From assembly GCF_000412185.1 (NCBI RefSeq), contig NZ_ASJA01000004.1:181769-245768 (forward strand): DNA of 64,000 nt, given 5' to 3'. Of this stretch, positions 1 to 8,203 are shown in pieces. Within the stretch, counting starts at the first letter, position 1. Each line of letters opens with the position of its first letter. Both the position numbers and the translations under genes were made by a program. The notes below the pieces were generated by a model. It was given only the letters and a program-made list of their open reading frames with translations, did not search any database and had not been told where the DNA came from. This stretch comes from Euryhalocaulis caribicus. GTDB lineage: Bacteria > Pseudomonadota > Alphaproteobacteria > Caulobacterales > Maricaulaceae.

Positions 1-1
1 G

Positions 2-1219
2 GCCGCCTATTTCAACACGCCGGAATTTGGCATCGACCCGGCTTCGGTGAACGGCTTTTCCTCCAAGGGCGGGGTTCCGATCCTGTTTGACCAGAACGGC
101 AACCGCCTCCCCTCCCCGGAATATCGCGAACAACCGGCCTTCGTCGCGCCAGACGGCGGCAATACGACCTTCTTCGGCAGCGACAGCAGCGCCGACGCCG
201 ACAATTTCCCGAACTTTTTTGGCACCTCCGCCGCCGCGCCCCATGCCGCCGCGGTGGCCGCGCTGATGCTGGAGGCCAATCCGGACCTTTCGCCCGAACA
301 GATCCGCCAGATCCTAGAAAATACGGCGCTGGACATGGACGATCCGGACACGCCGGGCTTCGACGCCGGCTATGACCCGGCCACCGGCTACGGCTTTATC
401 GACGCGCAGGCCGCCGTCGCCATGGCGCAGAACACCGAAGGCGAAGGCGACCCGGATCCGGGCGATCCGGATACAGTGATCAATGGCACCGATGGCGATG
501 ACGGGCTGAGAGGCGGTCCCGGCAATGACCGTCTGAACGGTCTGGACGGCGATGACCGCCTGAACGGCCTGGACGGGGCGGATCAGCTGTTCGGCCAGAA
601 CGGCAACGATACGCTGCGCGGCGGCAATGGCGACGACTTCATGTATGGCGGCGGCGGAACGGACCTGTTCCGCGGCGGCGAAGGCGATGATTTCCTCAGC
701 GATGTCAGCGGCAACAACCTGCTGGACGGAGAAGCCGGGGATGACACCATCAAGGGCGGGGCCGGCGAAGACGTGCTGATCGGCCGCGACGGCAATGACG
801 CGCTGAGCGGCGGCGACGCGCGCGACCGCCTGAGCGGCGGCGATGGCGCGGACACCCTGACCGGGGGCGAAAGCCGCGACATCCTGATCGGCGGCAACGG
901 GGCGGACCGTTTTGTCTATCTGGACGCATCCGACTCCACGGGCGTTTCCACCCAGCGCGACCTGATCCAGGGTTTCCGGGGGAATACCGGCGACCGTATC
1001 GACCTGACCGCCATCGACGCCGACCCCTCCACGGCCGCCGACGATGCGTTCACGATAGTCGGCGCCTTTACCGGAACCGCCGGGCAGTTGACCTATTTTG
1101 CCACCAGCAACGGCGATATCTGGCTGGTCCGGGGCGATCTGGACGGCGACCGGGAAGCGGATCTGGAAATTCTGGTCGATGCGCCGCTGGACATGAGCAA
1201 CAGTGATTTCCTGCTCTAG
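2..1219 (+). CDS. RTX subtilisin-like serine protease (S8), 5'-truncated by the window edge
   Basis: The reading frame is open from base 2, so the start lies outside the window; the internal GTG at 47 is not a real start. The visible part begins near the end of an S8 peptidase domain and keeps the catalytic-serine block GTSAAAPHAAAVAALMLEAN, but the Asp and His parts are off the window. After a Gly/Asp/Pro linker come nonapeptide RTX repeats (GGxGxDxLx, about 490-900), which bind Ca2+ in the extracellular medium. The last ~100 residues resemble the serralysin C-terminal domain (DLIQGF, DRIDLTAID, FTGTAGQLTY) and end in DFLL, as in substrates of ABC/MFP/OMF type I secretion. A secreted protease is well supported; its substrate is unknown. 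It is the first of four RTX genes in a row on the + strand. Confidence 0.88.
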   Translation, partial: AAYFNTPEFGIDPASVNGFSSKGGVPILFDQNGNRLPSPEYREQPAFVAPDGGNTTFFGSDSSADADNFPNFFGTSAAAPHAAAVAALMLEANPDLSPEQIRQILENTALDMDDPDTPGFDAGYDPATGYGFIDAQAAVAMAQNTEGEGDPDPGDPDTVINGTDGDDGLRGGPGNDRLNGLDGDDRLNGLDGADQLFGQNGNDTLRGGNGDDFMYGGGGTDLFRGGEGDDFLSDVSGNNLLDGEAGDDTIKGGAGEDVLIGRDGNDALSGGDARDRLSGGDGADTLTGGESRDILIGGNGADRFVYLDASDSTGVSTQRDLIQGFRGNTGDRIDLTAIDADPSTAADDAFTIVGAFTGTAGQLTYFATSNGDIWLVRGDLDGDREADLEILVDAPLDMSNSDFLL

Positions 1220-1312
1220 AAATCAGCAGCTTGGCCCGCTCGGAAGGCGCTAACAGTGATTCTCATTTGCATGCTGTCTTGCGATTAGGTTAACTGCGCC
1301 CGGTAGGGGCCA

Positions 1313-1398
1313 GATCCCGGAGGAGGGATCCCTGCGAGCGTTGCCGGCGGCCAGGTCCGCTGACGACCGAGGGCGAGCCCCATGAGTTCTTGATGGGG
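1313..1398 (+). promoter_or_regulatory. Leader hairpins; one pairs with the likely ribosome binding site
   Basis: Two inverted repeats lie in the 186-bp gap before the next subtilase. GATCCC (1313-1318) can pair with GGGATC (1325-1330). CCCCAT (1378-1383) can pair with ATGGGG (1393-1398). The GGGG of the second right arm is the only Shine-Dalgarno-like run before the ATG at 1406, so the hairpin could limit translation. No poly-T follows either stem, so these are not simple terminators. Confidence 0.35.
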
Positions 1399-1405
1399 AT
1401 AAACC

Positions 1406-4400
1406 ATGTCCAATACGTTCGATGGGGTTCTGGCCTACGAAGATTACGCCTGGCTGGACAATGATCTGAGTTTTGACGCGCCGGCGGATTTGCTGGGCGC
1501 GTCCTCGGACAATAACAGCATTTCCGCGCTGAGCGTTCCGGTCAGCGGCGGCCAGACTGGCTACAACCCTTCCGAAGAAAAAGTTGACGCCGGCGCCAGC
1601 GCCTCTTCGGCCGTTATGGCCCATGGCCGCGGCGCGGTTTCAGCGGGCAAAGGCGCCCATCTTCCGGAAATCGGGGAGTTTGTTCCCTCAGTCTCTGACG
1701 ACAATTACGGGCGCGACACCCTGTACACGCCGTCTGACACGCTGTTCGGCAATCAGTGGCATCTGGAAAATACCGGCCAGAGCGGCGGCACGGCGGGCGT
1801 GGATCTGAACGTGCTGGAAGTCTGGGACGACTATTCGGGCGAAGGCGTGACGGTGGGCATCTGGGATGACGGCGTCTCCTACACCCACTCCGACCTCGAC
1901 GGAAACTACGACGCCAGCATGCATATCGAAATCGGCGGCAATACGCATGACCCCTATCCGGTCTCCGCGGATTCCGCGCACGGCACGGCCGTCGCGGGCG
2001 TGATCGCGGCCGAGAATGACGGAGCGGGCACGGTTGGCGTGGCGTTCGACGCCACCATCGCGGGCGTGGATATCCTGTCCGAAGGCACCGATATCGACAC
2101 CAATGCCGAGTTCTATGGCTCGATGGCCGAAATGGATAATTTCGACATCACCAACCACAGCTGGGGCTTCACCACGCCGTTCGCGGCCAACCTGCTGAGC
2201 GCGGATACGTTCTGGACCAATTTCTTCGCCGGCGTTGCCGATGCGGTGGATAATGGCCGCGGCGGTCTGGGCACGGTCGTCAATGTGGCGGCGGGCAATT
2301 CGCGTGAGGCCGGCGACAGCGCCAACTCCTCCAACTGGATCAGCATGCCGGAAACCATCGCGGTCGCCGCGGCGAGCCATGATGGCGGCGTTTCCTACTA
2401 CTCCAACCCGGGCTCCTCGGTTCTGATTGCCGGTCACAGCAACAGCACGGCCGGGTCGGGTATCTGGACAACGGACCGCGAAGGCTCCGACGGCTATGAA
2501 TCCGGCGACTATACGGGCGGCTTCGGCGGCACGTCCTCCGCGACGCCTCTGGTCAGCGGCCTTGTGGCGCTGATGCTGGAAGCCAATCCGGATCTGGGCT
2601 GGCGCGACGTTCAGAACATTCTGGCCTATTCCTCCAACCACACCGGCGCCGATATCGGCGACTCCCCGGAAGGGTTCGAGCTGTTCGAGTGGGGCTGGAA
2701 CGGCGCCGACAACTGGAATGGCGGCGGGCTGCACTTCTCCAACGATTACGGCTTCGGCCTGGTCGACGCCCATGCGGCGGTGCGCCTGGCCGAGACCTGG
2801 ACGGACCAGCAGACCAGCGCCAACTGGGAGAACCTGGTGGCCGACACATGGTCCGGCAGCCAGTCCATCCCGGACAATAACCCGACCGGCTTCACCTTCG
2901 ATTTCACGGCGACCGACGATGTCGACCTGGAGATGGTGGGCCTGCGCGTGGACATCCCGGGCGGCTATATGGGCGATTACTACATCACCCTCACCTCGCC
3001 CTCCGGCACCACCAGCATCGTGGCGTTCGACCACGTGCCGGGCGATTCCGCGACCGACAGCTTCCTGTTCACCTCCAACGCCTTCCGCGGCGAGGACAGC
3101 GCCGGAACCTGGACGGTTACAATCTCTGACCGCTGGAGCAGCCTCACGGGCACGCTGGAATTCGCGCAACTGGAATTCTATGGCGGCACGCCGGACAATG
3201 ACGACCTCTATGTCTTCACGGAGGAATTCTCCGACTATGCCGGCGTTGACGGTCACTCCACCGTGTTTGGCGACTCCAACGGCGGCACCGATACGCTGAA
3301 CGCGGCGGCCGTCACCTCCAACACCATGATTAATCTGGGTGCGGGCGCCGGCACGATCGACGGCGTGGCCGTGACCTCTTCCGGCGGGATCGAGAACGTC
3401 TTTACCGGCGACGGCGACGACATTCTGTTCGGCGATGCGTCTGACAACTGGCTCCGCACAGGCCGGGGCGACGACATCATCTATGGCAGCGCCGGCGCGG
3501 ACACGCTGGATGGCGGCGAAGGCGAAGACTGGGTGCTCTACACCGCGTCTTCGACCGGCGTGACGGTCAATCTTGCCTCCGGCACCGGCTCGGGCGGCGA
3601 CGCGGATGGCGATACGCTGACCGACATCGAAATTGTCGCCGGTTCCGATCATGACGATTCGCTGTTCGGCAACGATCAGAACAACACCCTCCTGGGCGGC
3701 GCGGGCAACGATGTGATCCGCGGCTTTGTCGGCCATGACGATCTTAGCGGCGGCGGCGGCAACGATAACGTCAAGGGCGGCGGCGGCTTCGATACGATCT
3801 ACGGACAGGGCGGCAATGACCGTCTGTTCGGCGAAGGCGGCTCCGACACGCTGTTCGGCGGCTCCGGCGCGGACAAGATGTACGGCAACGGCAATAACGA
3901 CGTCATGTATGGCGACGCCGGCGCGGACCTGCTGGCCGGCGGCCGCGGCAGCGACTCCCTGATCGGCGGCACCGGCAATGACGTCCTGAGCGGCGGCGAG
4001 GATTCCGACTTTGTCGTCGGCGAAGCCGGCGAGGACATGCTGTTCGGCGGCTCCGGCGACGATGCCCTGCTGGGCGGCGCCGATGACGACGTCGTGCGCG
4101 GCGACAGCGGCAACGACTCGCTCTACGGCCATGGCGGCGGCGACAAGCTGGAAGGCGGCGCGGGCAACGACGAGCTGACCGGCGGCGACGGCCGCGACCT
4201 GCTGTTCGGCGGCACCGGCTCGGACACCTTCGTCTATACGGCGCTGAGCGACTCCGGCACGTCGGGCAGCCAGCGCGACATCATCCGCGACTTCGAGAGC
4301 GGCGTCGACCAGATCGACCTGAGCGGCATCGACGCCGACAGCGGCACGGGCGGCGACCAGGCCTTCACCTTCATCACCGGGGCGTTCTCAAGCACCGCCG

Positions 4401-4528
4401 GTGAAATGCGGGTGATCGACCAGGGCGGCCGCTGGCTGGTCCAGGCCGATACCGACGGCGACGGCAGCGCCGATTTCGCCATCCGCATCTTCGGCGAAGC
4501 GCCGGTCGAAGCGGACTTCGTCCTGTAA
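1406..4528 (+). CDS. Kexin/subtilisin-like secreted serine protease with P domain and RTX repeats
   Basis: A 1040-residue S8 peptidase. The catalytic triad is visible: Asp154 in GIWDDGVSYTH, His192 in SAHGTAVAG and Ser377 in GGTSSATPLVSG, with oxyanion Asn298 in VVNVAAGNS. A proprotein-convertase P domain follows at about 485-592 (IPDNNPTGFTFDF...GTWTVTISD). RTX Ca2+-binding nonapeptides fill roughly 640-960, and the last ~75 residues form the serralysin-type C-terminal module (QRDIIRDFESGVDQIDLS, ending EADFVL). There is no Sec signal peptide, as expected for type I secretion. The N-terminal ~100 residues look like a propeptide region. ATG 1406 follows a GGGG run. A strong terminator follows. 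No type I transporter gene is in the window, so export must rely on one elsewhere. The substrate is unknown. Confidence 0.93.
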   Translation: MSNTFDGVLAYEDYAWLDNDLSFDAPADLLGASSDNNSISALSVPVSGGQTGYNPSEEKVDAGASASSAVMAHGRGAVSAGKGAHLPEIGEFVPSVSDDNYGRDTLYTPSDTLFGNQWHLENTGQSGGTAGVDLNVLEVWDDYSGEGVTVGIWDDGVSYTHSDLDGNYDASMHIEIGGNTHDPYPVSADSAHGTAVAGVIAAENDGAGTVGVAFDATIAGVDILSEGTDIDTNAEFYGSMAEMDNFDITNHSWGFTTPFAANLLSADTFWTNFFAGVADAVDNGRGGLGTVVNVAAGNSREAGDSANSSNWISMPETIAVAAASHDGGVSYYSNPGSSVLIAGHSNSTAGSGIWTTDREGSDGYESGDYTGGFGGTSSATPLVSGLVALMLEANPDLGWRDVQNILAYSSNHTGADIGDSPEGFELFEWGWNGADNWNGGGLHFSNDYGFGLVDAHAAVRLAETWTDQQTSANWENLVADTWSGSQSIPDNNPTGFTFDFTATDDVDLEMVGLRVDIPGGYMGDYYITLTSPSGTTSIVAFDHVPGDSATDSFLFTSNAFRGEDSAGTWTVTISDRWSSLTGTLEFAQLEFYGGTPDNDDLYVFTEEFSDYAGVDGHSTVFGDSNGGTDTLNAAAVTSNTMINLGAGAGTIDGVAVTSSGGIENVFTGDGDDILFGDASDNWLRTGRGDDIIYGSAGADTLDGGEGEDWVLYTASSTGVTVNLASGTGSGGDADGDTLTDIEIVAGSDHDDSLFGNDQNNTLLGGAGNDVIRGFVGHDDLSGGGGNDNVKGGGGFDTIYGQGGNDRLFGEGGSDTLFGGSGADKMYGNGNNDVMYGDAGADLLAGGRGSDSLIGGTGNDVLSGGEDSDFVVGEAGEDMLFGGSGDDALLGGADDDVVRGDSGNDSLYGHGGGDKLEGGAGNDELTGGDGRDLLFGGTGSDTFVYTALSDSGTSGSQRDIIRDFESGVDQIDLSGIDADSGTGGDQAFTFITGAFSSTAGEMRVIDQGGRWLVQADTDGDGSADFAIRIFGEAPVEADFVL
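3972..4213 (+). repeat. Exact 242-bp direct repeat, copy 1 (in RTX region)
   Basis: Comparing the two adjacent RTX genes base by base, 3972-4213 is identical to 7481-7722 (offset 3509). It encodes the end of the RTX repeats, including GGEDSDFVVGEAGEDMLFGG. Similarity continues at a lower level on both sides. Perfect identity at synonymous sites points to recent duplication or gene conversion. Confidence 0.95.
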
Positions 4529-4554
4529 CAGAACTGCCGAATATCAAGCCTTTA

Positions 4555-4590
4555 ACGGGCGCCACGACGAACTGTCGTGGCGCCCGTTTT
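4555..4590 (+). terminator. Rho-independent terminator after the P-domain protease
   Basis: A 14-bp perfect stem, ACGGGCGCCACGAC (4555-4568) with GTCGTGGCGCCCGT (4574-4587), has the 5-base loop GAACT and a T run at 4587-4590. It lies 26 bp after the stop codon. Confidence 0.93.
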
Positions 4591-4599
4591 CATTCTAAC

Positions 4600-4734
4600 C
4601 TACTGAAAGACAAACGTTATCTGTCCAAGCGAGCCATGTTTTGATTGTAAATTAAAAAATATTAACCACCGGCTTTACCTTTCAAGGCGAATGACTACTG
4701 TCGTATTCAAATACCGATTAGTGGGGGACATTTC
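4600..4734 (+). promoter_or_regulatory. AT-rich promoter region of the RTX-repeat gene, with a GTATT dyad
   Basis: This region is much more AT-rich than its surroundings (a TAAATTAAAAAATATTAACC run near 4648-4667). TTAA at 4652 and 4662 are spaced by six bases, one short of a CtrA box. A small dyad GTATT-CA-AATAC lies at 4703-4714 within GTCGTATT (4700-4707); the same octamer recurs before the metalloprotease gene at 8112-8119. GTGGGGGA shortly before ATG 4735 is the likely ribosome binding site. No exact -35/-10 can be assigned. Confidence 0.45.
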
Positions 4735-7700
4735 ATGGCTTTAATCAATGGCACGAGCGATTCCGATTTGCTTGAAGGCGGCAGCGGCAATGACACGATT
4801 TACGGGGGCGATGGCAGCGACGCGATCCACGGCCTGACCGGCGGCGACACGCTGTTCGGGGAAACGGGCTCTGACAGGCTTTATGGCGGCGTAGGCGACG
4901 ACACGCTGTTCGGGGGTGATGGCGGGGACTCGGTCTTTGGCGGCGCAGGTTCGGATGTGATCTATGGCGGCAGCGGCAATGACAGGCTGATCGGCGCCGA
5001 GGGCACGAAGGTGATTGACGGCGTAACGTTTCTGGTCAGCGAGGCCGACGACGGCGCGGCGGACACGATTTTTGGCGGCGGCGGCGACGATGGTCTGACC
5101 GTAGGGATGGGCGACAGCGTCGATGGAGGGACCGGCAATGACGGCCTGACCGCGACGTTCGGTTCAGCCGTAAGCGGCATTACAGTTGACCTGACAACCA
5201 ATCCTTTTGACGCGCTGGAAGCCGCGCTCGGCGCAACCATCGTCAATATGGAGTCCGTGCTGCACGTATTCGGCAGCGACTTCGATGACACGATCCATGG
5301 CGGCGACAATGTCTCCAATATTCGCGGCGGTGACGGGAACGACACCCTGACCACGGCCACGACGTTGGGCGCACTGGTCGCCGGAGGCGATGGCGACGAC
5401 GTTCTGGACGCCAGGGCGGCGAGTCCGTTCTTTCTTTATCTGGCCGGGGGCGCGGGCGATGACACGCTGTATGGCAGCGGCGGCGATGACCGCCTTTACG
5501 CCGCGTCAAACCGCGATATTTTCGGGGCCGAAGCCGGTGATGACACGGTCGATGGCGGCGGCGGTTTTGATACACTCTACTACTCCGACCCCACGATCAC
5601 CGCAGACCTGACCATCGATCTGGCGATCGGCACGCAACAGGCGATCGGTTTCGGGTTCCTGACGGTTTCCAATGTCGAAGCGCTTGTAACCAGTTCCGGC
5701 AACGACACGCTGTTCGGCAATAGCGCGAACAATTCGCTGACCGCGAATGGCGGGAACGATCTCGTCTATGGCCGGGGCGGCGGCGACACGCTCTCCGGCG
5801 GCAACGATGCAGACTCTTTGTTCGGCGGAAGCGGTAATGACGCGCTTTCCGGTGGGCTGGGGTCCGATATCCTCCATGGCGGCCTTGGCGCGGACAATCT
5901 GAACGCCGGCTCTGGCTTCGACACTTACGATTTCGACACGCTCGCCGAGATCGGCGTTAGCGGTGATACCATCAACAACCTGGATTTCGGGGATCGTATC
6001 GACCTGTCGGACATCGAAACCAACGACTCCATCGATCTGGCCTTTATCGGCGAGACCGCTTTTTCCGGGACATCGGGAGAAGTGCGGTATGAGAAGGTCG
6101 GCGGTCAGACGCTTCTGCAGATCGACACGAATGGCGACGGCGCGGCCGACAGCACAATTACGATCACTGTCGGCGAAGTGGATCTGCACCAAGAATCCGG
6201 CGCCCCGCTTCTCCTCCGCCTGACGCCAGACGCCACCTATAACGGTACTACGGGCGACGATTACTTCTCCGGTACAAGCGCGAACGAGTTGATTTACGGC
6301 TTTACCGGCGGGGATTATCTCGACGGTCGAACTGGCAACGACTTCATCAGCGGCGGCGACGGAGACGATTACCTGAACGGGCGCTCGGGCGACGATATCC
6401 TGATCGGCGGCGCGGGCGACGACTATTTGCGAGGCGACTCGGGCATCGATTCATTCGAGGGCGGCGAAGGATACGACCGCGTTTCCTTTCTGAGTCTTTC
6501 CGCCACGCAGGGCGTGCAAGCCAACCTGGAGACCGGATTTATTCAGAACGACGGGTTCGGCAATCAGGAATCAATGTCCGGTATCGAAGCTCTGGGCGCC
6601 GGCACCGTCTACGCCGATACATTCATCGGTGATTCCGGCGATAACATATTGCTGGGCTCGGCCGGCGGCGACGTCCTCTATGGCGGCGGAGGAAATGATT
6701 CCTTCCAACTCGGCTCCGCGCCCTCCATTGTTCATGGCGGGGATGGATACGACACGGTCGGTTATTTTGACGGCGCGACTCACTTTGAGGGCGTTTCCGG
6801 GCCAGAGTTCATTTTCGCCTCAACGGGCGTTCACGTCGATCTTTCGCAGGAAATGATCTTCGAGGACGGGTTTGGCAACACTGGCGTCATTCAGAGCATC
6901 GAAGCGCTGGGAGGCGGTAATCTCGACGATCTCCTGATCGGGGATAGCGAGGATAATGCGCTCTCCGGCCTCAACGGCGACGACACGCTGGAGGGCGGGG
7001 CCGGCGCCGATACGCTGGAAGGCGGTGACGGCGAAGATACGGTCCAGTACACGGGCTCGGACGCCGGCGTGACGGTCAACCTGGCCTCCGGCACCGGCTC
7101 TGGCGGCGATGCGGAGGGCGACAGCCTGTTCAGCATCGAGAACATCATCGGCTCGGCAAGCTCGGATTCGCTGTTTGGCGATGACGCAAACAACATGCTT
7201 TCCGGCGCGGACGGCGATGACGTGATCCGCGGCTTCGTCGGCCATGACGACCTCTATGGCGGCGGCGGCGCGGACAATATCAAGGGCGGCGGCGGCTTCG
7301 ATAATATCTTCGGAGGCACGGGCAATGACCGGCTGTTTGGCGAAGGCGGCTCCGACACGCTGTTCGGCGGCTCCGGCGCGGACAAGATGTACGGCAACGG
7401 CAATAACGACGTCATGTATGGCGACGCCGGCGCGGACCTTCTTTCCGGCGGCCGCGGCAGCGATACGCTGGCCGGGGGCGCCGGCAATGACGTCCTGAGC
7501 GGCGGCGAGGATTCCGACTTTGTCGTCGGCGAAGCCGGCGAGGACATGCTGTTCGGCGGCTCCGGCGACGATGCCCTGCTGGGCGGCGCCGATGACGACG
7601 TCGTGCGCGGCGACAGCGGCAACGACTCGCTCTACGGCCATGGCGGCGGCGACAAGCTGGAAGGCGGCGCGGGCAACGACGAGCTGACCGGCGGCGACGG

Positions 7701-8037
7701 CCGCGACCTGCTGTTCGGCGGCGCCGACGCTGATACTTTTTACTATTTCAGCGTCACGGACTCCGGCACGTCCGGCAGCCAGCGCGACATCATCCGCGAC
7801 TTCGAGAGCGGCGTGGACCAGATCGACCTCAGCCTGATCGATGCCGATAGCGGCACAGGCGGCGACCAGGCCTTCACCTTCATCACCGGCGGGTTTTCCG
7901 GCACGGCCGGCGAACTGCGCGTGATCGACCAAGGCGGCCGCTGGCTGGTCCAGGCCGATACCGACGGCGACGGCAGCGCCGATTTCGCCATCCGCATCTT
8001 CGGCGAAGCGCCGGTGGAGGCCGACTTCGCGCTTTAG
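4735..8037 (+). CDS. Large RTX-repeat protein without a recognisable catalytic domain
   Basis: 1100 residues made almost entirely of hemolysin-type Ca2+-binding nonapeptides (GGxGxDxLx) in several blocks, starting right at residue ~10 (LEGGSGNDTIYGGDGSD). Less repetitive beta-rich spacers separate the blocks (for example ITVDLTTNPFDAL, VHVDLSQEMIFEDGF). The last ~300 residues copy those of the upstream protease, including an exact 242-bp DNA match, and end with the same C-terminal module (QRDIIRDFESGVDQIDLS...EADFAL), so secretion by the same type I machinery is likely. No protease, lipase or adhesin motif is visible. Possible roles are a surface-layer or matrix protein, a Ca2+-dependent scaffold or an adhesin; none is shown by the sequence. 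Confidence 0.9.
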   Translation: MALINGTSDSDLLEGGSGNDTIYGGDGSDAIHGLTGGDTLFGETGSDRLYGGVGDDTLFGGDGGDSVFGGAGSDVIYGGSGNDRLIGAEGTKVIDGVTFLVSEADDGAADTIFGGGGDDGLTVGMGDSVDGGTGNDGLTATFGSAVSGITVDLTTNPFDALEAALGATIVNMESVLHVFGSDFDDTIHGGDNVSNIRGGDGNDTLTTATTLGALVAGGDGDDVLDARAASPFFLYLAGGAGDDTLYGSGGDDRLYAASNRDIFGAEAGDDTVDGGGGFDTLYYSDPTITADLTIDLAIGTQQAIGFGFLTVSNVEALVTSSGNDTLFGNSANNSLTANGGNDLVYGRGGGDTLSGGNDADSLFGGSGNDALSGGLGSDILHGGLGADNLNAGSGFDTYDFDTLAEIGVSGDTINNLDFGDRIDLSDIETNDSIDLAFIGETAFSGTSGEVRYEKVGGQTLLQIDTNGDGAADSTITITVGEVDLHQESGAPLLLRLTPDATYNGTTGDDYFSGTSANELIYGFTGGDYLDGRTGNDFISGGDGDDYLNGRSGDDILIGGAGDDYLRGDSGIDSFEGGEGYDRVSFLSLSATQGVQANLETGFIQNDGFGNQESMSGIEALGAGTVYADTFIGDSGDNILLGSAGGDVLYGGGGNDSFQLGSAPSIVHGGDGYDTVGYFDGATHFEGVSGPEFIFASTGVHVDLSQEMIFEDGFGNTGVIQSIEALGGGNLDDLLIGDSEDNALSGLNGDDTLEGGAGADTLEGGDGEDTVQYTGSDAGVTVNLASGTGSGGDAEGDSLFSIENIIGSASSDSLFGDDANNMLSGADGDDVIRGFVGHDDLYGGGGADNIKGGGGFDNIFGGTGNDRLFGEGGSDTLFGGSGADKMYGNGNNDVMYGDAGADLLSGGRGSDTLAGGAGNDVLSGGEDSDFVVGEAGEDMLFGGSGDDALLGGADDDVVRGDSGNDSLYGHGGGDKLEGGAGNDELTGGDGRDLLFGGADADTFYYFSVTDSGTSGSQRDIIRDFESGVDQIDLSLIDADSGTGGDQAFTFITGGFSGTAGELRVIDQGGRWLVQADTDGDGSADFAIRIFGEAPVEADFAL
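7481..7722 (+). repeat. Exact 242-bp direct repeat, copy 2
   Basis: Identical to 3972-4213. Recombination between the two direct copies would delete about 3.5 kb and fuse the protease in frame to the C-terminal module of the RTX-repeat gene. Confidence 0.95.
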
Positions 8038-8057
8038 GAAGGCGCTGCAATTGTATG

Positions 8058-8091
8058 AATGAGGCCGGTTTCGCGACCGGCCTCATTTTTT
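8058..8091 (+). terminator. Rho-independent terminator after the RTX-repeat gene
   Basis: The 12-bp stem AATGAGGCCGGT (8058-8069) / ACCGGCCTCATT (8076-8087) has a 6-base loop and a run of six T ending at 8091. It begins 21 bp after the stop codon. Confidence 0.93.
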
Positions 8092-8104
8092 ATGGGTTTT
8101 ATTA

Positions 8105-8120
8105 AAATACGGTCGTATTT
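8105..8120. promoter_or_regulatory. 16-bp dyad upstream of the RTX metalloprotease; candidate operator
   Basis: AAATACG (8105-8111) and CGTATTT (8114-8120) are perfect inverted arms with a 2-base spacer, about 84 bp before the ATG at 8204. The octamer GTCGTATT inside it (8112-8119) also occurs before the preceding RTX gene (4700-4707). The regulator is unknown. Confidence 0.4.
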
Positions 8121-8203
8121 CTGCTCGCTGTAACTCACGTTGTCGTTTATATATCCGCGCGCAGGTGGCCGACATGCGGCCATCCTCCTTGGAGACTCAT
8201 CAC

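Noticed and set aside
1688..4132. Long minus-strand open frame of 814 codons inside the P-domain protease gene
   Set aside because: It is a shadow of the GC-rich RTX repeats: composition is dominated by Ala/Val/Arg and it has no family motif or start signal. Similar frames lie under the other RTX genes.
4652..4665. TTAA-N6-TTAA before the RTX-repeat gene as a CtrA box
   Set aside because: The spacing is six instead of seven and the region is AT-rich, so chance is likely.
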